A stretch of 31,880 bases of DNA from Acidobacteriota bacterium. GTDB lineage: Bacteria > Acidobacteriota > Terriglobia > Terriglobales > Acidobacteriaceae. Of this stretch, positions 1 to 7,592 are shown piece after piece. The translations under genes were made by a program, and so were the position numbers. Position 1 is the first letter of the stretch. Each line of letters starts with the position of its first letter. The notes under the pieces are model-generated. The model made no database searches and had not been told where the DNA came from. It worked only from the letters and a program-made list of their open reading frames with translations. The stretch is taken from positions 1-31,880 of the forward strand of contig JAJYAE010000009.1 in NCBI GenBank assembly GCA_021779695.1, in the 5' to 3' direction.

Positions 1-2
1 AG

Positions 3-530
3 CCGCTGCAAGGCAAGTGGAGCAAGCCGCGCGTGGCGCTGCCGCCGGGGCTGGAGATGCGCACATGGCGGGATGAGGATCTGAATCCGGCGGCGCGTCT
101 GATTGCCGAATCCTATCGCGAGCACCTGGACAGCCTCATCAATGACCAGTATCGCTCCGCGCATGGATCGCTGCGCTTCCTGCATAACATCGTGCGATAT
201 GCGGGTTGCGGAGTGTTTTCTCCGCTTACCTCACACGTGGTGGTGGAACGCACAAGCCGGGAACTGGCCGCGCTGGTGCTGGGTTCGCGGGTGAGCCCGC
301 AGAGCGGACACATCACGCAGATCTGCGTCCGGCCGGAGTTTCGCCGCAAAGGGCTGGCGCGCATGCTGCTCAGCATGGCGGCTTCGCAGTTCATGCTCCA
401 GGGCGCCAGTGAGGTCTCGCTCACCGTGACCGCGGCAAACACCGAAGCGATTGAACTTTATCGCTCAGAGGGGTATGAAAGCATCCATACTTTTGACGCG
501 GCAGTGTGGCGCCGGCCCGGAACTGAATAG
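3..530 (+). CDS. GNAT-family N-acetyltransferase, 5'-truncated by window edge
   Basis: The frame is open from the first bases of the window, so the start codon probably lies upstream; a GTG at 33 is the first in-window candidate but has no ribosome binding site. The visible part holds one GNAT acetyltransferase domain. The acetyl-CoA binding motif A is clear: a beta strand (HITQICVRPEFRR) followed by the K-G-L-A-R-M-L-L turn and helix, and later the typical N-T-E-A-I-E-L-Y-R-S-E-G-Y ending of motif B. These enzymes transfer acetyl groups from acetyl-CoA to amines; the substrate cannot be read from the sequence. The residues before the domain suggest a longer protein with another N-terminal domain, which is inference. 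Confidence 0.8.
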   Translation, partial: PLQGKWSKPRVALPPGLEMRTWRDEDLNPAARLIAESYREHLDSLINDQYRSAHGSLRFLHNIVRYAGCGVFSPLTSHVVVERTSRELAALVLGSRVSPQSGHITQICVRPEFRRKGLARMLLSMAASQFMLQGASEVSLTVTAANTEAIELYRSEGYESIHTFDAAVWRRPGTE

Positions 531-542
531 AAGCGGACTGCG

Positions 543-722
543 CTATCGGGCGATCAGGAACATGAGCCAGCTGACGACAAAGACGGAGCCGACAAAGAGG
601 ACAAAGCAGTAGGCGCCGTAGCGAAACATCTTTTGCGGCGTGTCGCGCTGGGTGATGCCGAAGACCGTTGAAGCAAAGAGGGCGAAAAGCAGCACGGCGG
701 TGAAGTGGGTGGGGTTGAACAT
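543..722 (-). CDS. Small two-helix membrane protein, 59 aa
   Basis: A 59-residue reading frame (starting MFNPTHFTAV, ending MFLIAR) contains two hydrophobic segments, roughly residues 7-23 and 38-57, separated by a charged loop (TQRDTPQKMFRYG). Its ATG overlaps the TGA of the upstream membrane-protein gene as TGATG, a one-base overlap typical of translational coupling, which is the best evidence that it is real. It is likely an inner-membrane protein acting with that neighbour. I do not recognise a family and assign no function. Confidence 0.65.
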   Translation of the reverse strand: MFNPTHFTAVLLFALFASTVFGITQRDTPQKMFRYGAYCFVLFVGSVFVVSWLMFLIAR

Positions 723-1126
723 CAGGACTTTCTCCCCGTGCGCAGATTATGCGCGTCCACGGCCGCGATGACGTTGAGCAAACCCGCCACGACGATGAAG
801 CGGGTGCCATAGTCCGCGGTGGTCACCTGCACCTGTCCCGCACCGAGGCCCAGCGCACGGCTGGCGATGTAGAGCAGTCCATTGCCGAGGTCGCCGATGA
901 GGCCGAGCATGGCGAGGATGTCGTGGGCGTCTGAGTACACTGTGCCCTGCATGGCGATGCCCAGCGCAAACATACACACGACGGAAAGCATCAGCAGGGT
1001 GCCGCGGCCCCATTTCCGCAGCAGAAAGTGACCCGCCCCGGGCACCAGCCAGCCGGCAATCAGGGGTAGATAGACAAATCCTTCACCCGATCCGGCAGCG
1101 GCCATCTTGTTGTTGGTTGCAGCCAT
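722..1126 (-). CDS. Membrane protein of DUF6677-like type
   Basis: A protein of about 134 residues with a hydrophobic segment beginning Y-L-P-L-I-A-G-W-L-V-P-G-A-G-H, the pattern seen in small TM proteins annotated DUF6677 in Acidobacteriota (recalled family resemblance, not searched). At least three hydrophobic stretches are visible: around the GWLVPGAGHF segment, LLMLSVVCMFALGIAM, and FIVVAGLLNVIAAVDA near the C-terminus. The ATG at 1126 is preceded closely by AAGAGG; an upstream in-frame GTG at 1147 lacks a Shine-Dalgarno sequence. The gene is coupled to the 59-aa ORF by a TGATG overlap. Function unknown. Confidence 0.7.
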   Translation of the reverse strand: MAATNNKMAAAGSGEGFVYLPLIAGWLVPGAGHFLLRKWGRGTLLMLSVVCMFALGIAMQGTVYSDAHDILAMLGLIGDLGNGLLYIASRALGLGAGQVQVTTADYGTRFIVVAGLLNVIAAVDAHNLRTGRKS

Positions 1127-1189
1127 TCCTCTTCGACTATATCGCACCGGGGTGGCTCTCGAACGCGCGGCTCGGCGGTGCCGAGTCGG

Positions 1190-2380
1190 TCAGATGCGAA
1201 CGAGCTCGGTCTGCAGCTTGCCGGTGACCCAGGCTTCGCCGGGCGCGGTGAGCATGTTGACTTCGCTGCGCACGCCGAACTCCGGCAGGTAGATACCTGG
1301 CTCGACTGAGAAGCAGGTACAGGGAAGCAGCGTGCGCTCGTCGTGCGTCTCCAGATTGTCGAGGTGCGCGCCGGGGCCATGCAGCTCGCGCGCTATATTG
1401 TGGCCGGTGCGATGGGTAAAGAAGTCGCCGAAGCCTGCCTCGCGGATCACCTGGCGGGCCGCATCGTCCGCTTCGAATCCACAGATGGCTCTGTTGCTGG
1501 TGAATGCGCTGCGTACGGCAGCGATCGCGGCGTCGCGCGCATTGCGCACCGTATTAAAGACGAGCCGCTCGCGCTCTGTGGGCTCGCGGCCGATAACGCC
1601 GGTCCAGGTAATGTCATAGAAAATGGTGTCCGGCCGGTCGAGGCGTCCCCAGATGTCAATGAGGACGAAGTCTCCCTCCCGGATCGGGGCACTGCGCTCT
1701 GCCGTAGGCTCGTAGTGCGAGTCGGAGGTATTGGCATTGACGCTGACGTTGGGACCGTTATCCCACACAAGACCAGCGCGGCGCATGGCTTCGCAAAGCC
1801 ACGTGACCATGTCAAACTCGCTCAAGCCGCCTGGTCCTCCATCCGCTGGCCGCAGCCTGCGGCCCATTTCTTTCCAGCCCTCTTCGAGAATGGAGTCAAT
1901 GGAGCGCTGCGCCGCCGCATGACTCACCATCTGTTCCTCTGTGAGCACGGCCTCGAACTGCGCGACCAGATTCGCGGAGCTGACAATCTCCTTACCCAGG
2001 CTGCGCAGGAACTCGACCGTTCCGGCATCCACCATCGAGATGTACATGATGGCGTTATTGGGCGAGTACTGCATGGCAATGCGCTGAAAGCCCCCGAGCA
2101 TCGCCTTCAGTCCGGAAGCAAGCTCCTGCCAGCTCGAGTAAACTCCCTTGCTTCCCGGCAGAGCGTCCAGTCGCCCCTGTTCAATGCGGTGGACCATCTT
2201 GCGCGGTTCACCGGCGGCCGGCACAAAGTAGTACCAGCGACGGGTAATGTGCGCCTTTGGATCGAGGCCTAGGATACTTTCGGCGATGGGATCGCGGTGG
2301 TGATGGTCGTAAAAGAGCCATCCATCCACGCCCGCCTCGCGCAGGGCATTCTGGATTTCTTGCACTTTCATAGCCGTCAT
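1190..2380 (-). CDS. M24-family metallopeptidase, Xaa-Pro aminopeptidase-like
   Basis: A 396-residue protein with the aminopeptidase P layout: an N-terminal creatinase-like domain (about residues 1-145) and a C-terminal pita-bread metallopeptidase domain. The five metal ligands of the M24 family are visible as D242 (IDIWG), D256 (FYDITW), H327 (HRTGHNI), E360 (SVEPGIY) and E373 (RSEVNML), so it should be active with two divalent metals. The family removes N-terminal residues from peptides, usually before proline; the exact specificity is not determined. A second ATG at codon 4 is an equally possible start because neither has a strong ribosome binding site. It is transcribed in the same direction as the partner-switching operon upstream but separated from it by about 146 bp. 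Confidence 0.88.
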   Translation of the reverse strand: MTAMKVQEIQNALREAGVDGWLFYDHHHRDPIAESILGLDPKAHITRRWYYFVPAAGEPRKMVHRIEQGRLDALPGSKGVYSSWQELASGLKAMLGGFQRIAMQYSPNNAIMYISMVDAGTVEFLRSLGKEIVSSANLVAQFEAVLTEEQMVSHAAAQRSIDSILEEGWKEMGRRLRPADGGPGGLSEFDMVTWLCEAMRRAGLVWDNGPNVSVNANTSDSHYEPTAERSAPIREGDFVLIDIWGRLDRPDTIFYDITWTGVIGREPTERERLVFNTVRNARDAAIAAVRSAFTSNRAICGFEADDAARQVIREAGFGDFFTHRTGHNIARELHGPGAHLDNLETHDERTLLPCTCFSVEPGIYLPEFGVRSEVNMLTAPGEAWVTGKLQTELVRI

Positions 2381-2526
2381 TGTACGCGGAATGCTGCGGA
2401 TGGGATGTAAGAGGAGCGCGTCAAGCGTGCATCAGGTTTCAGCAACTGGAATCCGCCACTGCCTCAAGGCCGCGCGCCCGCGCAGCCCTGCCTTGAAGTA
2501 TGTCGTGTGATTGACTGGATGCCGGG

Positions 2527-2886
2527 CTAGAGCGCCGCCAGCGCTTCGTTCTGGCCGGAGAAGAGACCGGCATATTTGGTGATGCCAACCATGGTGAATA
2601 CTTTGGTGAAGTGCGGCGAAAGGCCGAAGGCGTAGACCTTCTGATTGGAATTCGAAGCTTCAATGAGCATCTGGATGACGAGCGCGATGCCGCTCGAGTT
2701 GATGTATTCGACTTTCGTGAAATCCAGAAGCACGAGCTTATTGGTTTCTTTGGGCAGGGCCTGGTAAGTTCCGAGAACCGCATCCTTGGAGGTGCTGGCA
2801 ATATCGCCTTCAAAACGCAACACGGTCACCGGATGACCGGCTGGGGAATTAAGCTGGTCTACGCGCGCCTTGGTCTCTGTCTGCAC
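2527..2886 (-). CDS. STAS-domain anti-sigma factor antagonist (RsbV/SpoIIAA-like)
   Basis: A 119-residue single STAS domain protein. The phosphorylation loop reads Y-I-N-S-S-G-I-A-L-V, with S64/S65 where SpoIIAA-type proteins carry the regulatory serine. Unphosphorylated antagonists of this family bind the anti-sigma kinase and free its sigma factor; phosphorylation blocks this. The start is a GTG at 2886 preceded by GGAG about 8 nt upstream on the minus strand; no ATG fits. It is the third gene of a minus-strand operon, 24 bp after the kinase gene, so kinase, antagonist and phosphatase are made together. Confidence 0.85.
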   Translation of the reverse strand: MQTETKARVDQLNSPAGHPVTVLRFEGDIASTSKDAVLGTYQALPKETNKLVLLDFTKVEYINSSGIALVIQMLIEASNSNQKVYAFGLSPHFTKVFTMVGITKYAGLFSGQNEALAAL

Positions 2887-2910
2887 GATTCGATCTCCAT
2901 ATTCTTGGGG

Positions 2911-3357
2911 TTAATCCGCTTCTTTGTCCAGCCGTATCACGAGTCGGACGTAGCTACTTTTGCCGTTTCCGCCCTTGACCCACTCGGCTTCGTCGACCAG
3001 AGCCTGAATCAGAAACATGCCCATGCCGCGAGGGTCCTCTTCGCCATGAATCTTGCGGTCAATGTCGGGTCGTGGGGGAATGGTCTTCAAGCCCTTGCCG
3101 TCGTCGATCACTTTGACTTCCAGCGCGTCGTCCACCGAGGAGAGCACCACGCCAACTGAGAGGCCCTCGTTCAGCCGGTTGCCGTGCTCAATGGCGTTGA
3201 TGCAGGCTTCTGCAACGGCGGTCTTCAAATCCTCAATGCGCTCTTCCCGAAAGCCCATCAGTTTGGCCACTGCGGCTGCGGTACTCATCGCGACCTTTTC
3301 ATACCCAAGGCGCGAGGGCAAGCGCACCTCCACACTGGTGGTCTTTGTGTTTGTCAT
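2911..3357 (-). CDS. Anti-sigma factor serine kinase (RsbW-like, HATPase_c)
   Basis: A 148-residue GHKL ATPase of the RsbW/SpoIIAB type. The N box (AVAEACINAIEHGN), the G1 box (VIDDGKGL) and the G2 box (RGMGMFLIQALVDE) are all present in order, so ATP binding is expected. In this family the kinase binds a sigma factor and phosphorylates the STAS antagonist. The start ATG at 3357 overlaps the stop of the phosphatase gene as ATGA, showing translational coupling; an upstream in-frame start at 3456 would lie inside the phosphatase gene and is rejected. No sigma factor gene is adjacent, so the target is unknown. Confidence 0.88.
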   Translation of the reverse strand: MTNTKTTSVEVRLPSRLGYEKVAMSTAAAVAKLMGFREERIEDLKTAVAEACINAIEHGNRLNEGLSVGVVLSSVDDALEVKVIDDGKGLKTIPPRPDIDRKIHGEEDPRGMGMFLIQALVDEAEWVKGGNGKSSYVRLVIRLDKEAD

Positions 3358-4529
3358 CCCGCGGTCTCCGTGCTGTGCGTCTCGCGGCAAAGCGCCAGTG
3401 CCGTCATATCGTCCGATTGGGGACCTCCACCGCCGAAGCCCATCAGGGCCGCCCACAATGCAACGAGAATATCATCGGCATTCTGCGTTGGGCACTTGGA
3501 AAAAGCATCCAGAAGTCGCTCTGACCCAAACTCTTCATCTCCCTGGAAGACCTCCGTCAAGCCATCTGTGTAGAAGAGCAGACGACTCCCCGGTGTAAAC
3601 CCGCAGCGCTGGCTGGAGTAGCGCATGCCCGGCAACATGCCGAGAGGAGTGCCGGTGGATTCAAGCTGGCAAGGGTCCTTGCCGGGTTGTACCAGAAAAC
3701 CCGGATTGTGGCCGGCATTGACCGCTTCCACCTCGCCAGCTTCGGGCCAAAGTCGTAGAAAGATGGCAGTTACATAGCGCCTGCGGGCTTCTTCGCCTTC
3801 CGCCCAGTGATGCTGATTCATGCGTGTGGCAAGCTCGTCCATGGGCAGGTCCTGGACAGCCATGGCACGAAATGCCGCGCGGAAATTGGTGGCCATGATG
3901 GCCGAGGCCAGACCCTTCCCTGCGACGTCTGCAACCGCCAGCAGCAGGCTCTTGTCTGGCAGTTCCACAATGTCCACGTAATCGCCGCCGACCTCATAGC
4001 AGGTGTCCGAGCGAAAGGCCAGTGAATAGCCGGGGATTTGGGGTAGGGCCTGAGGTAGCAGAGAGATCTGAATATTGCGCGCGGCATCAAGGTCCTGCTG
4101 CACGCGGGCCCAGTGCAGGTTGCGCTCGTGGTTGCGGGCATTCTCCAGGGCAACGGCGGCTTGCAGGGCGAGGCCCTCCAGAAAGTCAGCCTCGTAAAGA
4201 GTCAGCTCGCGTCCGTCTGGCGGGGCCACCACGAGGTCCGCCAGTCGGTTCCCTTCGCGATCCTGCAACAAATATAGAGGCAGCGCGGAGGACTCACGCT
4301 GGTCGTAGCCCTCGGGCATTGAGCCATAGCAGCGGCCCAGACTCGGGAAAGCCGCTCCGGCCATTTCGAGCTCGCGAACTACGATGCGCAGCACCTGCTC
4401 CAGCACCTCGTCTTCACGGGTGGTGGAGTGGACCTGCCGTGACGCCTCCAGCAAAGCCTGCAGCCGTGTGACCTGCTGCTGCAAGTCAATCGTCTGGTTG
4501 CTGCCTGAAAGCTCAATCCCCGTCGCCAT
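3354..4529 (-). CDS. PP2C-type (SpoIIE-like) serine phosphatase with GAF-like sensor domain
   Basis: A 391-residue protein: a short coiled coil (residues 14-40), a GAF-like region to about 135, a linker helix typical of SpoIIE proteins (ARVQQDLDAARNIQISLLP), then the PPM phosphatase domain. Metal-binding acidic residues are seen at GGDYVDI, ADVAGKG, YTDGLTEV and the late QSDDMTAL motif. RsbU/RsbP-like phosphatases dephosphorylate STAS antagonists when the sensor domain receives a signal. AGGAGGT lies about 10 nt before the ATG. First gene of the operon; overlaps the kinase gene by 4 bp. Confidence 0.9.
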   Translation of the reverse strand: MATGIELSGSNQTIDLQQQVTRLQALLEASRQVHSTTREDEVLEQVLRIVVRELEMAGAAFPSLGRCYGSMPEGYDQRESSALPLYLLQDREGNRLADLVVAPPDGRELTLYEADFLEGLALQAAVALENARNHERNLHWARVQQDLDAARNIQISLLPQALPQIPGYSLAFRSDTCYEVGGDYVDIVELPDKSLLLAVADVAGKGLASAIMATNFRAAFRAMAVQDLPMDELATRMNQHHWAEGEEARRRYVTAIFLRLWPEAGEVEAVNAGHNPGFLVQPGKDPCQLESTGTPLGMLPGMRYSSQRCGFTPGSRLLFYTDGLTEVFQGDEEFGSERLLDAFSKCPTQNADDILVALWAALMGFGGGGPQSDDMTALALCRETHSTETAG

Positions 4530-4762
4530 GTGGAACCCGACCTCCTGTGGATTCCCACTCTACCACACGAAGAAGTGCACTTTGGGCGCGATGATGAGGG
4601 CTTCCACCTCGGCAAAAAAAGGCAGGCATCCCGGAACGCCCAGATACAGTCCAATGAGGACAGCGGGCCGGTGCCGGAAGGGACCTGGGCAGCATGCAAT
4701 ATGCACCCCCGCGACGGGATCCCCGTTGCGAGCCATTCGACCCCGGCTCAGGGGAGTTGCTT

Positions 4763-5497
4763 GTGGGATTACTTCGCGTCACGTGGATGGGGATACTCGC
4801 AGCGCCGCTGGCCCTGGCGGCACAGTCTTCTCTGCCGAATGGAACGATTCTGCCGGTTAGCCTGGACCACAGCCTGAACGCGGGCAAGGTCCATGTCGGC
4901 CAGACCATTCGAGGCACCATCATGCAATCCATCCCTGGAACCGCGGTTCATCGCGGCGCAAAGGTGGTGGGCCAGATCATTGCGGTAACGGCCAATCGCG
5001 ATGGGAAGTCTGAAGTTTCCCTGCGCTTTGACAAGATTCAGTCGCACGGCCAGACGCTTCCGGTAACGACCAGTCTCCGTGCGCTGGCGTCGTATCTGGA
5101 CGTGGAAGAAGCGCAGATGCCGGAAGAGATTGCAACACGCGGCATTGAACCGGACACGGCGACAACCCAGCAGATTGGCGGAGAGACGGTTTACCGTGGC
5201 GGGGGCCCGGTTGCCTCCGGCGAAACGGTGGTGGGCAAGCCGGCTCCCTACGGCGTACTGGTCACGCCGCGCACTCATCCCGGCTCGCCCTGCCGCGGCA
5301 ACATTGCAGGAAACAAGGGTCCGCAGGCGCTCTGGCTGTTCTCTTCCGACGCATGCGGCGTCTACGGCTATCCGGAGTTGCAGGTGGCGGATGCGGGGCG
5401 AAGCAGCCGGACGGGCAAGTTCATCCTGGTGACACCGAAGGGGCGGTTGCTGCTTCGAAGCGGAAGCGGAATCCTGCTGCGCGTCCAGGGATCGTAG
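4763..5497 (+). CDS. Exported protein of unknown function
   Basis: The best start is a GTG at 4763 preceded by GGGGAG with a 6-nt spacer; this gives a 244-residue protein whose first 20 residues (LLRVTWMGILAAPLALAAQ) form a signal peptide with an A-L-A-A cleavage site. An in-frame ATG at 4694 lacks a ribosome binding site and would bury the signal. The mature part begins S-L-P-N-G-T-I-L-P-V-S-L-D and contains beta-rich segments (G-K-V-H-V-G-Q-T-I-R-G-T, H-R-G-A-K-V-V-G-Q-I-I), plus four cysteines. I recognise no catalytic motif. It is divergent from the partner-switching operon, with about 230 bp between the two starts. Confidence 0.72.
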   Translation: MGLLRVTWMGILAAPLALAAQSSLPNGTILPVSLDHSLNAGKVHVGQTIRGTIMQSIPGTAVHRGAKVVGQIIAVTANRDGKSEVSLRFDKIQSHGQTLPVTTSLRALASYLDVEEAQMPEEIATRGIEPDTATTQQIGGETVYRGGGPVASGETVVGKPAPYGVLVTPRTHPGSPCRGNIAGNKGPQALWLFSSDACGVYGYPELQVADAGRSSRTGKFILVTPKGRLLLRSGSGILLRVQGS

Positions 5498-5521
5498 ATT
5501 CCAGGACGCGTCGATGCGCCC

Positions 5522-5539
5522 CTCCCGCTTCGAAGGGAG
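5522..5539. terminator. Weak hairpin between convergent genes
   Basis: CTCCC and GGGAG flank an 8-nt loop in the 47 bp between two convergent stop codons. There is no T run on either side. It may serve as a bidirectional terminator, but the evidence is position and the short stem only. Confidence 0.3.
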
Positions 5540-5544
5540 AATTC

Positions 5545-6300
5545 TCAGAACGTCTGGACTTGATCCACCTTGCCATTCACAAAGTGGAGAACCCAGCGGT
5601 GGCCGTCTTTCAGGTAGTACCAGGTCTCATGGAATGAGCTGTCGGTACTGTCTTCGATCTTCTTCTGTTCGGGGCTGCCGAAGCTCAACAGGACCATTTC
5701 GTAGGACATGCCTTTGATGACGCTGTGACTTTGAATGGCATCCTTGTACTCGGCCGGCATCTGCTGCGCATCCAGCGCGCCTTGAAGCTCACTGACGTCA
5801 AGGAGGCGAGACATGAACTTCAGAAACATCACAGGCTGAAGGTCCAGGTCAGTCACCGGTGCCTGGTAACGAAAATTGATGCGCGAGCCGCCCGCACGCT
5901 TAAAGCCTGCCCCGACTTTGTTGGCGTGGTTGCTGCCGCGGCGCCCTTCGCCTCCGCCGCCCAGGTGGATCTCCACCTTGTCACTGTCTACCTTCACATT
6001 CGTGATGACGACGTCTTCGCCCTTCTCAACACCAACTCCTTTGGCCTTCAGCCATTTGGTGAGACCCTGAAGATCAATTCCCCGGTCATCGGATCGCTTG
6101 CCCTTGGGGGGAACGTAGTAAATGTCGATCCCCTCTTTGTACGCCGGCATGTCCAATAGCGGTTTGACATCTTTCCCAAGCAGATCCTTGCTGAGCGCAT
6201 CCTCGGCGGCCTTTGAGACCTCTGCTCGCATTGGGACGGAGAAGGCAACCAGGAACAACGCGCTAAAAGCGAAGGCGACAACTTTTCGCGAGAGCATCAT
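5545..6300 (-). CDS. Exported protein of unknown function
   Basis: A 251-residue protein starting at tandem ATG codons (6300 and 6297). Residues 4-24 (SRKVVAFAFSALFLVAFSV) form a signal peptide ending near M-R-A-E. The mature part contains a Gly-rich stretch (HLGGGGEGRRGSNHANKVG) and a C-terminal region with F-G-S-P-E-Q and HETWYYLKDGHRWVLHFVNGKV, resembling small SmpA/OmlA-like folds in periplasmic proteins; this is a weak resemblance only. The frame stays open upstream to 6585, but the signal peptide fixes the start. Convergent with the preceding gene. Confidence 0.72.
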   Translation of the reverse strand: MMLSRKVVAFAFSALFLVAFSVPMRAEVSKAAEDALSKDLLGKDVKPLLDMPAYKEGIDIYYVPPKGKRSDDRGIDLQGLTKWLKAKGVGVEKGEDVVITNVKVDSDKVEIHLGGGGEGRRGSNHANKVGAGFKRAGGSRINFRYQAPVTDLDLQPVMFLKFMSRLLDVSELQGALDAQQMPAEYKDAIQSHSVIKGMSYEMVLLSFGSPEQKKIEDSTDSSFHETWYYLKDGHRWVLHFVNGKVDQVQTF

Positions 6301-6744
6301 GTGATTTTTCACCCCATCAAGATGGATTGTGCGGGACTTCATGGCCCACCCCGGGTGCCCATTGGCCCAGGGTTGATGGATCTCTGCACGAGCCCATGGT
6401 CCATTGCAAGGAGTGTCGGTCCCCGGTCTTGCCCCGGGACAGAAATCCCTCAAGGGCAAGCCGGGATGAAACAAACAGTCCCAGGCGCGGCGTCGATCCT
6501 CTACAGCGATGAAATACAGGAAATTGGCCCGACTGCACTCTGCCATCCCGGAACGCTCAAAGCTCAAGTCAGTTGCCGCGCGCATTCACGGCTTGGAGGT
6601 CATCCGACAGCACAGAAGGCCGCGCGTTGGGGGACTTTGCAATTCGACTTGCAGTCGCAGGGACGGTAGTTGGGCGAATTATGATGCCCTGCAAGCGCCC
6701 AAGTCAAACAGTTTCTTCATGTAACGAGAGGTGCCCCATTGAAT
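6301..6744. other. Intergenic stretch without recognised gene
   Basis: About 450 bp between the exported-protein gene and the tRNA promoter region. Short open frames exist on both strands but none has a ribosome binding site or a familiar protein pattern. It must hold the promoter of the minus-strand exported-protein gene, which I could not pinpoint. Confidence 0.5.
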
Positions 6745-6773
6745 TTGACACAGCTCTTCGCATTTGCGAGACT
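6745..6773 (+). promoter_or_regulatory. Candidate promoter of tRNA-Leu
   Basis: A perfect -35 hexamer TTGACA at 6745-6750 is followed after 17 bp by a weak -10 (GAGACT, 6768-6773). The tRNA begins about 45 bp later. A short hairpin, CCGGC/GCCGG at 6790-6804, lies between the promoter and the tRNA. The poor -10 limits confidence. Confidence 0.35.
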
Positions 6774-6817
6774 CAAAGATACTGCCAGGCCGGCTCAAAG
6801 CCGGTTCTGTGTCCCGT

Positions 6818-6904
6818 GCCGAAGTGGCGGAATTGGCAGACGCGCATGGTTCAGGTCCATGTACTCGCAAGGGTGTGGGGGTTCGAGTCCCTTCTTCGGC
6901 ACCA
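6818..6904 (+). tRNA. tRNA-Leu (anticodon CAG)
   Basis: The acceptor stem pairs GCCGAAG (6818-6824) with CTTCGGC (6894-6900), followed by discriminator A and an encoded CCA (6902-6904). The anticodon stem CATGG/CCATG holds the seven-base loop TTCAGGT, giving anticodon CAG at 6852-6854, which reads CTG leucine codons. There is a long variable arm, as expected for tRNA-Leu, and a T loop TTCGAGT. Its 3' end is the integration site of the element that follows; integration preserves the full tRNA. Confidence 0.95.
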
Positions 6905-6906
6905 GC
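6884..6906 (+). repeat. att repeat, tRNA side
   Basis: This 23-bp segment spans the T-loop end, the acceptor 3' strand, the CCA and two further bases. It matches 14066-14088 at 22 of 23 positions (mismatch at 6889, C versus A). The uninterrupted identical core is CCTTCTTCGGCACCAGC (6890-6906). Confidence 0.92.
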
Positions 6907-7024
6907 TATCTGTGTATCTACTTGAAAACAAAGCTAAATAGCTAAAAGCAAAGCACTTCTTAGTAACATACCCTTTCCATACAGTCAAGCCAGATATGCC
7001 CAAATAGGGCACTTAAGGCCGTTT

Positions 7025-7055
7025 TGTATTACCAAGGCCCCAGTGTATTACCAAG
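7025..7055 (+). repeat. Tandem arm-type sites, left end
   Basis: Two identical 12-bp copies of TGTATTACCAAG lie at 7025-7036 and 7044-7055, 19 bp apart. The core ATTACCAA recurs at the other end of the element just upstream of the integrase gene. The arrangement is what arm-type integrase or excisionase binding sites look like; binding is inferred. Confidence 0.55.
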
Positions 7056-7056
7056 C

Positions 7057-7536
7057 CTAAGACGGTTCAAAATCCCCATCCAGTCTGCTGCGCTGCTCGA
7101 ACTCTTGATGGCACTCCGTGACCTTAAACGCGATGTCCTGCGCTAGTTGCTCGGGGAGGTGTCTCTTACCATCAATCAACCAGATGAACTCGCCTTCCAG
7201 AGTGCCCGGTTCGAGTTTCCATTCTTCGGGTTCAAGCGGAGCCTCTGAGAACGCGCCGTGCGCCGTTTGGGGCTGGCCGAACCGAATGCGATAGCCCTTC
7301 CTCGCAACGTTCCTCTTGCTCTCGTCTATGAACTGCGCTGCTACTTCGTGAAGCCGTAGAATCGCCGTGCCGTTTTCATCGGCTGTCCAGCGAAACGGAT
7401 GGTCGTCGAAGCCCCTTTCCCCATCCGCAAGCTGAGAAACGAAGTGCTTCAGTAGCTCCCACTGTGCGGGTGCGTCCTTCCATTTGTTCTTTTCGTCCTC
7501 GATCTGCTTCGTGTACTCGTCGAATTGCTCGAACAT
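7057..7536 (-). CDS. Element-encoded protein of unknown function, 159 aa
   Basis: A hydrophilic, acidic protein starting MFEQFDEYTKQIEDEKNKW, with no signal peptide, membrane segment or catalytic motif that I recognise. AGGAG lies 7 nt before the ATG. It follows the serine recombinase gene by 56 bp on the same strand and probably shares its transcript. The amphipathic N-terminus with many E, K and Q residues suggests a helical protein. Function cannot be assigned. Confidence 0.7.
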   Translation of the reverse strand: MFEQFDEYTKQIEDEKNKWKDAPAQWELLKHFVSQLADGERGFDDHPFRWTADENGTAILRLHEVAAQFIDESKRNVARKGYRIRFGQPQTAHGAFSEAPLEPEEWKLEPGTLEGEFIWLIDGKRHLPEQLAQDIAFKVTECHQEFEQRSRLDGDFEPS

Positions 7537-7592
7537 TTAGATCTCCTGCCCAATGGTGGGACCAGTCTTGTCGCGTGTCAACCCGGACGGAT

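Noticed and set aside
1343..2272. 309-aa plus-strand frame
   Set aside because: It is antisense to the M24 peptidase gene, whose metal ligands are all present.
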